Source of the DNA: an uncultured Pseudoxanthomonas sp.
GTDB lineage: Bacteria; Pseudomonadota; Gammaproteobacteria; Xanthomonadales; Xanthomonadaceae
NCBI GenBank assembly: GCA_946479745.1
Contig: CAMLGZ010000011.1
Span: 1-64,000 of the forward strand
Direction of reading: 5' to 3'
Length of the DNA: 64,000 nt
Shown here piece after piece: positions 1 to 6,615 of this stretch. The notes below the pieces were generated by a model. That model searched no databases. It had not been told where the DNA came from and saw only the letters and a list, made by a program, of their open reading frames with translations. The translations under genes were made by a program, and so were the position numbers. The number at the start of each line of letters is the position of its first letter. The first letter of the stretch is position 1.

Positions 1-113
1 TTGGCTACTTTCTTGGCGGCCTTCTTTACGGTCTTCTTCACGGCCTTCTTGGCTGCCGATTTCTTGGCGGCTTTCTTGGCGGGTTTTTTCTTAGCAGCTT
101 TCTTCGTTGCCAT
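1..113 (-). CDS. Lysine/alanine-rich histone H1-like protein (3' end outside window)
   Basis: Only the first 37 codons are present. They encode almost nothing but Lys and Ala with a few Ser, Pro, Thr and Val, in AKKA/AAKK-type repeats (start MATKKAAKKKPAKKAAKK). This composition matches bacterial H1-like nucleoid proteins, which bind DNA through their charge rather than a fold. The ATG at 113 is well supported: on the minus strand a GAGGAG Shine-Dalgarno lies seven bases before it. The nearest upstream promoter candidate on this strand is at 472-500, with a terminator in between at 293-324. What follows the repeat tract cannot be seen, so a folded C-terminal domain is possible. Confidence 0.75.
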   Translation of the reverse strand, partial: MATKKAAKKKPAKKAAKKSAAKKAVKKTVKKAAKKVA

Positions 114-292
114 GTTATGGCTCCTCGTCAGTGAACTATGGATTGGTGAATCCGTTTACAAAGCCCAGTTGCAATGGAACGCCGCGGGAGTCGGACCCGC
201 AGGCAGCCGCCGTCGCGCCAGGCGCGTCGGAACGGATGGTGGCAAGCCCGGCCGGGTAGGGCCGCGCCTGTTCGCGCCGGTCGGCGCGGATG

Positions 293-324
293 AAAAAACA
301 CCCGCGTCGCATACGGCGCGGGTG
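293..324 (-). terminator. Rho-independent terminator
   Basis: Stem CACCCGCG/CGCGGGTG around a ten-base loop, followed on the minus strand by six T. It ends the transcript that starts near 465. Confidence 0.7.
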
Positions 325-465
325 CGGTATCGGGAAGGGGTCTGCGTTTTCGTCGGGGAAGCGAAGCCTGCGTCCGTCATGCCGAGGGCGCGGGTGGGGG
401 GCCGTTTTGTTTTGCTTATCGTCGCGATGACTCGGCTCACTTGCTTCCGCAGGAAACGTCTGCTG
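293..465 (-). ncRNA. Candidate small RNA or attenuated leader, about 170 nt
   Basis: On the minus strand a strong sigma70-like promoter (472-500) is followed about 170 nt later by an intrinsic terminator (293-324), with no convincing reading frame between. The predicted RNA has several C-rich runs (four to six C) and small hairpins. Either it is a free-standing sRNA, or it is the 5' leader of the histone-like gene, with the terminator acting as an attenuator. I cannot place it in a known RNA family. Confidence 0.45.
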
Positions 466-471
466 GGGCGA

Positions 472-500
472 AACCTAATCACGCTTTTTCGATGTGTCAA
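472..500 (-). promoter_or_regulatory. Sigma70-type promoter
   Basis: Minus strand: TTGACA (-35, 495-500), a 17-base spacer, TAGGTT (-10, 472-477). The -35 is a perfect consensus with optimal spacing and lies in a locally AT-rich patch. Predicted start of transcription is near 465. Confidence 0.55.
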
Positions 501-1021
501 CAGTTTTGCAAAAATATTTTCGGCCGCGCCCCGACCGCGATCCCGCCGCCAGGACGGTGAGCTTGCGCGCATCGCGCCGGCACGAGCGCGCCGGCATTCG
601 CGTCGCGACGACGCTGCATTCAAAAACGCCGCGTTTAATGCGGTTTTTTTGCGACAGCGCTTTCGCATCGCCGGATACGCGTTGGCGATCCGCACCGTTT
701 CTTCGCGTCGATACGACGCCTGCTGAGGAATAAACGGAAGCGTTCGCGGCATTACGGCGAACCGCTCGTCGGGGGCTCGCAGAAGTCCAAATGCGCGGAT
801 TTGCGCAAACTTTTTCGGCCGTCGAACGTCGTGACCGCGACCTCGAAGACGATTGGCGACACTCGCGCATCCGCATCGCGATCGCCCGATCCCGATTCCG
901 GCCGGCGCAGACGAACTCCCTTTCCCGGTTCCGCAGCGCAGCGGAAAACAACTTGGTCGACCGCTCGTCCGCCACTCGTCGGCACACGACGAAGCAAGCT
1001 CCGCTGCCGATGAAAGCGAGT
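501..1021. other. Gene-free stretch
   Basis: No reading frame here has a ribosome binding site or a recognisable protein. Open frames on both strands encode arginine-rich, low-complexity sequence typical of chance ORFs in GC-rich DNA. The only structures seen are an AT-rich patch at 510-530 and a weak hairpin with a T-run at 622-650. Confidence 0.6.
622..650 (+). terminator. Weak terminator-like hairpin
   Basis: CCGC/GCGG stem (629-632, 640-643) around GTTTAAT, followed by seven T and preceded by five A. The stem is only four base pairs, with an A/T extension past a two-base bulge. No gene ending here is recognised. Confidence 0.3.
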
Positions 1022-1056
1022 CTTCAAAAAGCAAACCGGCCGCACAAGGCGGCCGG
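1022..1056 (-). terminator. Rho-independent terminator of gcvT-gcvH
   Basis: Perfect 8 bp stem CCGGCCGC/GCGGCCGG with loop ACAAG. On the minus strand it is followed by TTTGCTTTTT. It lies about 30 bases past the gcvH stop codon. Confidence 0.8.
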
Positions 1057-1087
1057 TAGCGGGAGGCGAGAAGCGGGCGGGGACGGA

Positions 1088-1483
1088 TCAGTGATCCTCA
1101 TCCTCCAGTAGCTCGGCGTAGTCGTCGGGCGCCAGCAGGTCGTTCAACTGGTCGGGTTCCTCGATCTCCAGCACGTAGATCCAGCCTTCGCCGTAGGCAT
1201 CCTCATTGATGGTTTCCGGCTTGTCGGCCAGGTCCGCATTCACTTCGACCACCGTGCCGGTGAGCGGGCTGTAAACGTCCGAGGCCGCCTTCACCGACTC
1301 CACCACCGCGGCGGCGTTGCCGGCTTCGACGCGGTCGCCGACGTTGGGCAACTCGACGTACACCAGGTCGCCGAGCAGTCCTTGCGCATGGTCCGAAATG
1401 CCTACGGTGACGCGGCCACTGCCTTCAACGCGTGCCCACTCGTGGGACTTGAGGAATTTGAGGTCGCCTGGGATCTCGCTCAT
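1088..1483 (-). CDS. gcvH: Glycine cleavage system H protein
   Basis: 131 residues, the usual length for GcvH. The lipoyl carrier protein shuttles the aminomethyl intermediate between the P, T and L proteins of the glycine cleavage complex in the cytoplasm. The lipoylation lysine is K65 in the motif [11 protein letters not shown], and the N-terminal KSHEW motif is present. An acidic tail (LLEDEDH) follows. It lies 103 bases after gcvT on the same strand and is followed by a strong terminator, so the two form an operon. gcvP is not in this window. Confidence 0.97.
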   Translation of the reverse strand: MSEIPGDLKFLKSHEWARVEGSGRVTVGISDHAQGLLGDLVYVELPNVGDRVEAGNAAAVVESVKAASDVYSPLTGTVVEVNADLADKPETINEDAYGEGWIYVLEIEEPDQLNDLLAPDDYAELLEDEDH

Positions 1484-1586
1484 GTTGCTGCTCCGGGGGA
1501 ATCTGGTTGAGGGTGGGCGGGTGGCGCTAGTTTAGCGAAGGAATTCGTTCAATGGACAACAGGTGCGCGTGCTTGTTCCAGCGCGC

Positions 1587-2723
1587 CTATTCCAGCACGC
1601 CGGGTTGCGCCTGTCCTTCGCGGACGAACGGGAATTTCACCACCCGCACCGGCACCTCGCGGCCGCGTATGTCCACGCGCACGGCGCCCCCCGCTCCCAG
1701 CGGAATGTCGCCGGCCGGCACGCGCGCGAAGGCGATGGCCTTGCCCAGCGTCGGCGAGAAAGTACCCGACAGGATTTCACCCTCGCCGACGGCGGTCAGC
1801 ACTTTCTGGCCATGGCGCAGCACGCCCTTCTCGTCCATCACCACGCCGATCAACTGACGCGGAGCGCCGGTAGCGGCCTGCGACTCCAGCGCGGCGCGGC
1901 CGATGAAATCCCGAGGCTTCGAACCGGCGCCTTCGTCCAGCGCCACGGTCCACGCAAGCGCGGCCTCGAAGGGCGTGGTGGTTTCGTCCATGTCCTGCCC
2001 GTACAGATTCATGCCAGCCTCCAGACGCAAGGTGTCGCGCGCGCCCAGGCCGGCCGGTTTCACTCCCGCAGCCAGCAAGGCATTCCAGAAGGCGACCGCC
2101 TGTCCCTGCGGCAACACGATCTCGTAGCCATCCTCGCCGGTGTAGCCGGTGCGGGCGACGAACAACGGTACGCCGTCGGCGGTATGCGCCTCGACCGCGG
2201 CAAAGCGGGTCAGTTTTTCGGCGGCGGCGCGGTCGGTGTCGCGCAACAGGCCGATCACGCGCGCGCGCGCAGTCGGTCCCTGGACGGCGATCATGGCGAA
2301 CTCGGGACGCTCCTGCACCTGCACCTGGAACGCCTGGGCCTGCTTCTGGATCCAGGCCAGATCCTTGTCGCGGGTAGCGGCGTTGACCACCAGACGGAAG
2401 AAATCCTCCGCCATGAAATAGACGATCAGGTCGTCGATGACGCCTGCCCGTTCGTCCAGCATCGCGGTGTACAGCGCCTTGCCCGGCTTCTTCAGCTTGT
2501 CCACCGAATTGGCGACCAGGTAGCGCAGGAAGTCGCGGGTACGCGGGCCGCGCAGGTCGACCACGGTCATGTGGCTGACGTCGAACATGCCGGCGTCGCT
2601 GCGCACCAGGTGGTGCTCGTCGATCTGCGAACCGTAGTGGATCGGCATGTCCCAGCCGCCGAAGTCGACCATCTTGGCGCCTAGCGCGCGATGGGTGTCG
2701 TTGAGGATGGTCTTCTGGGTCAT
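1587..2723 (-). CDS. gcvT: Aminomethyltransferase (glycine cleavage T protein)
   Basis: 378 residues from the chosen start. GcvT transfers the methylene group from the H-protein-bound intermediate to tetrahydrofolate, releasing ammonia. Family motifs are clear: [19 protein letters not shown] near the N-terminus, MFDVSHM, and [11 protein letters not shown] in the folate-binding part. An in-frame ATG nine codons upstream (2750) is possible, but the ATG at 2723 has AAGG at proper spacing and matches the usual MTQKT N-terminus. It is co-transcribed with gcvH. The upstream region carries a possible degenerate glycine-aptamer-like fold (2758-2831), which partly underlies the longer reading frame. 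Confidence 0.96.
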   Translation of the reverse strand: MTQKTILNDTHRALGAKMVDFGGWDMPIHYGSQIDEHHLVRSDAGMFDVSHMTVVDLRGPRTRDFLRYLVANSVDKLKKPGKALYTAMLDERAGVIDDLIVYFMAEDFFRLVVNAATRDKDLAWIQKQAQAFQVQVQERPEFAMIAVQGPTARARVIGLLRDTDRAAAEKLTRFAAVEAHTADGVPLFVARTGYTGEDGYEIVLPQGQAVAFWNALLAAGVKPAGLGARDTLRLEAGMNLYGQDMDETTTPFEAALAWTVALDEGAGSKPRDFIGRAALESQAATGAPRQLIGVVMDEKGVLRHGQKVLTAVGEGEILSGTFSPTLGKAIAFARVPAGDIPLGAGGAVRVDIRGREVPVRVVKFPFVREGQAQPGVLE

Positions 2724-2757
2724 GTCCGGCGCCTTGCGAAAGATCGCCATTATCCCA

Positions 2758-2831
2758 GATGGGGCCGGCCTGAGGGGCAGCGTATAGACGCGATAGGTGG
2801 GAGCAATGGGGTGGCGCCTGCCTCTCCCATC
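2758..2831 (-). promoter_or_regulatory. Glycine-aptamer-like fold upstream of gcvT (degenerate or fortuitous)
   Basis: On the minus strand GATGGG pairs with CCCATC to close a domain that contains, in the order seen in glycine riboswitch aptamers, GGGAGAG, GGCGCC and CCTCAGGC. The conserved GAAGG-type core normally following GCGCC is missing, so glycine binding is doubtful. The position directly before gcvT is what makes it worth recording. Confidence 0.25.
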
Positions 2832-2860
2832 GTCTGCGAGGTAGCCTGCAACCCTAAAAG

Positions 2861-2937
2861 CCGTAGGAGCGACGCGAGTCGCGAAACTCGCGGGAATTCC
2901 GACAACACCAGCTTCGCGACTTGCGTCGCTCCTACGG
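2861..2937. repeat. Intergenic inverted repeat, GTAGGAGCGACG family
   Basis: Arms of about 25 bases (CCGTAGGAGCGACGCGAGTC... and its near-perfect complement) around a 27-base loop. Related units lie at 27553-27618 and 59372-59434. Confidence 0.85.
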
Positions 2938-2960
2938 CGCTTTCATCACCGCTCCCGCGA

Positions 2961-3482
2961 TTACGGTTCGCCGTAGCCTTCGTTGACGCAGTCGACGCGC
3001 GTTGGGTCGATCACGGAGAACTTGCCGCTTTTCAGGTCCAGGCGCCTGGCCCAGGCGACCTCGGTCAGATACTCCCCTTCCGAGCTCTGCTGCACCACCG
3101 CTATCACGTTGGCATCATCGACCTTGTCCACGCGGCAGCTGCCCGCTTGCCAGTAATAGCCCTTCCCGACCTTCGGGTAGGTCTGCGCATCGGTGATCTT
3201 CCACAGCGCCAGCGGCCCTTCCCTGCCAGCCATGCGTCCGGCGACGACGTAGCGCGGCACCGCTTCGGTATTCTGATCGGCTTCGGAGTCGTTGCCCGCA
3301 TCGGCCAGAAGGCCGATGGAGAAATCGCATACATGCGCCGGGTCGGTCGAATCGGAAAGGCATGAGCCGCCAACATCCCGCAAGCCGGACGGATAAGGCG
3401 GCATCGTTTTGCCGACCAATTCGACCGCGCCCGCCCCCATCGGCAGCAACGCAAGCACCAGCGAGGCGATCCGGGCAGGCAT
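2961..3482 (-). CDS. Exported hypothetical protein
   Basis: 173 residues that I do not recognise. The first ~19 residues look like a signal peptide (MPARIASLVLALLPMGAGA, cleavage before VEL). The mature part has four cysteines, which could form two disulfides in the periplasm, and no membrane segment. The start is firm: AGGAGG lies eight bases before the ATG, inside the end of nfeD. Only three bases separate it from nfeD, so it is the third gene of the SPFH-nfeD operon and may act with that membrane-quality-control pair, but no function can be read from the sequence. Confidence 0.7.
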   Translation of the reverse strand: MPARIASLVLALLPMGAGAVELVGKTMPPYPSGLRDVGGSCLSDSTDPAHVCDFSIGLLADAGNDSEADQNTEAVPRYVVAGRMAGREGPLALWKITDAQTYPKVGKGYYWQAGSCRVDKVDDANVIAVVQQSSEGEYLTEVAWARRLDLKSGKFSVIDPTRVDCVNEGYGEP

Positions 3483-3485
3483 GGC

Positions 3486-3917
3486 TCAGGCCTCCTGCAC
3501 CTTCAGGACCATGCCATCCACCGCAACGACCCGCACCGGCGTGCCGGCAGGAAGATCGGCGCCTTCCACCACCCAGAACGCATCGGCGATCTGCACGCGC
3601 CCGCGGCCGTTGACGATGGCCTGATCCAGCTTGGCCACATGCCCGACCAGCGTGTTGGCGCGCTGGTTGAGGTGCGGCCGGTCGCTCTGCGGTTCGTTCT
3701 TGCGGAACCAGCGGCGGTAGATCTGGATGGAAACGAAACTCAACAGGACGAAGGCCGCCACCTGCGCCAGCACCGGGATGCCCGGAACCAAAAGCACGCC
3801 GGCGAACACCACCGCGGCGGCGAAGCCCATCCACAGCATGAACGCGCCCGGCGCCATCGCCTCGGCAGCGAACAACAGCAGCGCGAAGGCTGCCCAGCTA
3901 ACCACATCCCAACGCAT
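3486..3917 (-). CDS. NfeD-like membrane protein
   Basis: 143 residues. Two or three hydrophobic segments fill the first ~70 residues, followed by a soluble C-terminal part (about 80-143, VGHVAKLDQAIVNGRGRV to the end) typical of the NfeD OB-fold domain. Short NfeD proteins partner stomatin/SPFH proteins in the inner membrane; here the SPFH gene is directly upstream with a 24-base gap, the classic arrangement. AAGGAG lies six bases before the ATG. The serine protease domain of long NfeD proteins is absent, as usual for this short class. Confidence 0.88.
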   Translation of the reverse strand: MRWDVVSWAAFALLLFAAEAMAPGAFMLWMGFAAAVVFAGVLLVPGIPVLAQVAAFVLLSFVSIQIYRRWFRKNEPQSDRPHLNQRANTLVGHVAKLDQAIVNGRGRVQIADAFWVVEGADLPAGTPVRVVAVDGMVLKVQEA

Positions 3918-3941
3918 GACGTTCTCCTTGGCCTGGATGGC

Positions 3942-4895
3942 TCAGCGCAGGGCCGGTGGCTTGCCGGCGATCTTGGCCTGCTGCTTTTCCAGCGACTCCT
4001 TCGCCAGCTCGGCGATGCCCGCTATCGAGCCGATGATGCCGCTGGTCTCCATCGGCATCATCACGAACTTCGCATTGGGCGCAGTGGCCAGTTCGCGGAA
4101 CGCCTCGACGTATTTCTGGGCGACGAAGTAGTTGATCGCCTGCACGTCGCCCTTGGCGATCGCGTCGCTGACCATCTGCGTGGCCTTGGCCTCGGCTTCG
4201 GCCAGGCGCTCGCGGGCCTCGGCTTCGCGGTAGGCGGCTTCGCGCTTGCCCTCGGCCTGCAGGATGGCGCCCTGCTTCTCGCCTTCGGCGCGCAGGATTT
4301 CGGACTGGCGTACGCCTTCGGCTTCCAGAATGGCGGCGCGCTTGTTCTGTTCGGCCATCTTCTGCTGCTGCATGGACTGGATCAGGTTCTGCGGCGGCTG
4401 GATGTCCTTGATCTCGATACGGTTCACCTTCACGCCCCACGGGCTGGTGGCGTGGTCGACCACGCCCAGCAGCTTGGCGTTGATGGTCTCGCGCTGGCTC
4501 AGCGATTCGTCCAAGTCCATCGAACCGATCACGGTGCGGATGTTGGTCTGCACCAGCGCGATCATCGCCTGGTCCAGGTTGGAGACTTCATAAGCGGCCT
4601 TGGCCGCATCCAGCACCTGGAAGAACACCACTCCGTCCACGCGGACCACGGCGTTGTCCTTGGTGATGACGTCCTGGGAGGGAACTTCGAACACCTGTTC
4701 CATCATGTTGACCTTGCGGCCCACGCCGTACATCACCGGAATCAGGAAGTGCAGCCCGGGCGACATGGTGCTGGTGTACTTGCCGAAGCGCTCGACCGTC
4801 CATTCGAAGCCCTGCGGCACCATGCGCACCGTCTTGAACAACACGATAACGCCGGCGACCAGCAACACGATGGCCAGGAAACCTGTCTCGAACAT
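3942..4895 (-). CDS. SPFH/stomatin-like (paraslipin, QmcA-type) membrane protein
   Basis: 317 residues from the ATG at 4895. One N-terminal membrane helix (residues ~3-20) is followed by the SPFH domain (VRMVPQGFEWTVERFGKYT, then RVDGVVFFQV and the RTVIGSMDLDE motif) and a long alanine/glutamate-rich coiled coil (~175-260, repeated AEG/EAE/REA). Such proteins form large membrane-associated oligomers linked to membrane microdomains and protease control. The reading frame extends 22 codons upstream, but AGGGGAG lies before the internal ATG and the added residues are non-family. It heads an operon with nfeD and the exported protein. Confidence 0.92.
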   Translation of the reverse strand: MFETGFLAIVLLVAGVIVLFKTVRMVPQGFEWTVERFGKYTSTMSPGLHFLIPVMYGVGRKVNMMEQVFEVPSQDVITKDNAVVRVDGVVFFQVLDAAKAAYEVSNLDQAMIALVQTNIRTVIGSMDLDESLSQRETINAKLLGVVDHATSPWGVKVNRIEIKDIQPPQNLIQSMQQQKMAEQNKRAAILEAEGVRQSEILRAEGEKQGAILQAEGKREAAYREAEARERLAEAEAKATQMVSDAIAKGDVQAINYFVAQKYVEAFRELATAPNAKFVMMPMETSGIIGSIAGIAELAKESLEKQQAKIAGKPPALR

Positions 4896-4971
4896 GTCTA
4901 CTCCCCTTTCCCTAGATGAAATGGAAGTATAGACGTTGTCGGGGCCACACCCCCCCGGCACTCCCCACTCG

Positions 4972-5038
4972 CAGGTCGGGGCTACGCCCCCGACGCACGG
5001 AACCCGTGGAAGGCGTCGGCGGCGTAGCGCCGACCTAC
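4972..5038. repeat. Intergenic inverted repeat, GTCGGGGCTACGCC family
   Basis: Two facing copies of a GGTCGG(G/C)GCTACGCC unit (4974-4994 and 5014-5038). The right arm supplies the TAG stop codon (5035-5037, minus strand) of the DUF6607-type gene. A single half-unit occurs near 23264-23287. Confidence 0.75.
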
Positions 5039-5970
5039 TTCGACTGCGCCGGCTCCACCCATTCGGCGAACACGTTGTCTATGTCCTTATCGGCGACCTT
5101 CTTGCCTTCCTCCAGCTCACCGGCCTGGGTGAACAGAGGGATGATCATGGCCATGCCATCGATCCTGGTCTTCAAATGCACGCCCGGCGGCTTGGACAGA
5201 AACGCATCCCAGCGCGTGCGTACCTTGGCCCAGAAGTCCCGGGTTGCTTCCCAATACTTGTAGGCGGGTTTGAAGTCCACGTCCCTGGTCTTCTGGTAAT
5301 CGTTGAAGCCGAACTCGCGCGCCAGCTCCACCTGGGTGCCGTCGGGTTTGCGCAGCACTTTGGTGTTGAACTGCTCGTGGGTCCAACCGCTGGGCGTGAT
5401 GGTATGCCGGTTGACTGCCGACACCGCGTTGTAATCGCTGCGCCTGGTGTACTCGCGGCGCGGCAACGGACGCCAGCTCAGGTCGCTGGTCCAGGTGGCG
5501 ATGCCGTTGGCGTAGTCCCAGCGCCCCGTGCCGCAATAGCGCGGCGCGTCGCTGACTTCGAACACGCACTGGGTCCAGGCGCCTTTGTTCCTGTCCGCAG
5601 GAATGACGCGCACCGTCCAGGTCTGATCGGCACTGAATTCGAAACGGCTGGGCGCTTCGTAGATCCAGTCCTGCCGCCAGTGCTTGGTGACATGGCCGCT
5701 TTTTCCGTCGACCAGGATGTGCTGCAGGACGATCTTGGCGGGCGTGTCCTCGACCACGATCACCGTTTCGTTGCCGCCGCTGCGCATGGCCGCGGCGCGC
5801 TCATATCCGGGTTGCAGCAATACGGTTTCGTCGAAAGCGAAATCGACGATGTATTCACCTTGCATGGCGAGGATGGACTGGCGGTCGCGTGCGGTGCCGG
5901 CCTCCTGCGCACAGGCCACGCCCGCAGGCAGAAGCAGCGACAAGGCAGCGATAGCTAGCGGGTTCTTCAT
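5035..5970 (-). CDS. DUF6607-type exported protein of the heme operon
   Basis: 311 residues with a clear signal peptide (about 21 residues, ending GVACA before QEAG). The mature protein is rich in Trp, Tyr and Arg and has motifs I associate with the uncharacterised DUF6607 family (GNETVIVVEDTPAKIVLQHIL; HWRQDWIYE; CGTGRWDYANG). Members are often found beside TonB-dependent receptors, but their biochemical role is not known to me. Its ATG overlaps the stop of the preceding gene (ATGA), so it is translationally coupled and is the last gene of the Fur-controlled heme operon. The TAG stop lies within an intergenic palindrome. Confidence 0.75.
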   Translation of the reverse strand: MKNPLAIAALSLLLPAGVACAQEAGTARDRQSILAMQGEYIVDFAFDETVLLQPGYERAAAMRSGGNETVIVVEDTPAKIVLQHILVDGKSGHVTKHWRQDWIYEAPSRFEFSADQTWTVRVIPADRNKGAWTQCVFEVSDAPRYCGTGRWDYANGIATWTSDLSWRPLPRREYTRRSDYNAVSAVNRHTITPSGWTHEQFNTKVLRKPDGTQVELAREFGFNDYQKTRDVDFKPAYKYWEATRDFWAKVRTRWDAFLSKPPGVHLKTRIDGMAMIIPLFTQAGELEEGKKVADKDIDNVFAEWVEPAQSK

Positions 5971-6611
5971 GTTTTTTCCTTGGGATTGAACTTGATCAAT
6001 GGAACTTCGCCCCCGCCGCTACCGACGGAATGGGCCTGAGCGTTGCGCGCCATCAGCGCGGATCGGGCGCAGCAGCAATCGTCGAATACCGCGTTCTCTT
6101 CCGCCCCTTCGGCCTCGACGATGCGTCGCGCGGTGCTTGCGCCCAGCGGCGAAAGAGTCCCGAGACTGGCGGCGAGCACGGGCTGCCGCGCCGCTGAAGG
6201 CAGCACATGCAGTTTCAGCACACAGGCCTGCCATTGTTCGCCGAGCAAGCGGCCTGCAAGTTTCCGCCACAACCGTTCGCCCACGCCGGTGGCGGGTTCG
6301 ACTTCCTCGCGCACGGGCAGGCAGGCGAGCAGGCGGTCCCAGGCCAGAAAATCGCTGTCCGGCAACAGGAACAGGCGCCAGCAACAGCGACCGCATTCGT
6401 CGAAGAAAGCCAGGCTTTCGCGCAAGCCGTCGCTGTCCACGCCGGCTTGCGATTCGGCGCGACTGGCCTGAGCCCAGCCAGAGAGTTCACCGCCATGCTG
6501 CGGCCGGTACAGGCACAGCACCGTGCCCAGCGCGGCCAGTTGCTGAGCATGCGGCAGGCGCGAAGCCGCCGTCTGCGGTCTCAGCGCCGTGCCGGGCGAC
6601 GCAGCCGCCAT
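5967..6611 (-). CDS. Hemin-transport-like protein of the heme operon
   Basis: 214 residues, no signal peptide or membrane span, so probably cytoplasmic. It resembles the small proteins annotated as hemin transport protein in xanthomonad heme loci (motifs LGTVLCLYRP and GRCCWRLFLLPDSDFLAWD), but that is a context-derived name. It is cysteine-rich, with CGRCC and DDCCCAR clusters that might bind heme or iron. It sits four bases after the heme receptor stop and overlaps the DUF6607-type gene by four bases. No nearby gene looks like a heme-degrading enzyme, so a role in heme handling after import is possible but unproven. Confidence 0.6.
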   Translation of the reverse strand: MAAASPGTALRPQTAASRLPHAQQLAALGTVLCLYRPQHGGELSGWAQASRAESQAGVDSDGLRESLAFFDECGRCCWRLFLLPDSDFLAWDRLLACLPVREEVEPATGVGERLWRKLAGRLLGEQWQACVLKLHVLPSAARQPVLAASLGTLSPLGASTARRIVEAEGAEENAVFDDCCCARSALMARNAQAHSVGSGGGEVPLIKFNPKEKT

Positions 6612-6615
6612 CGGC

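Noticed and set aside
156..1034. 292-codon minus-strand open frame in the first kilobase
   Set aside because: Arg/Ala-rich random-looking sequence crossing a clear promoter and terminator; no ribosome binding site.
4896..4961. Longer N-terminus for the SPFH protein
   Set aside because: The extra 22 codons precede a strong ribosome binding site and do not match the family.
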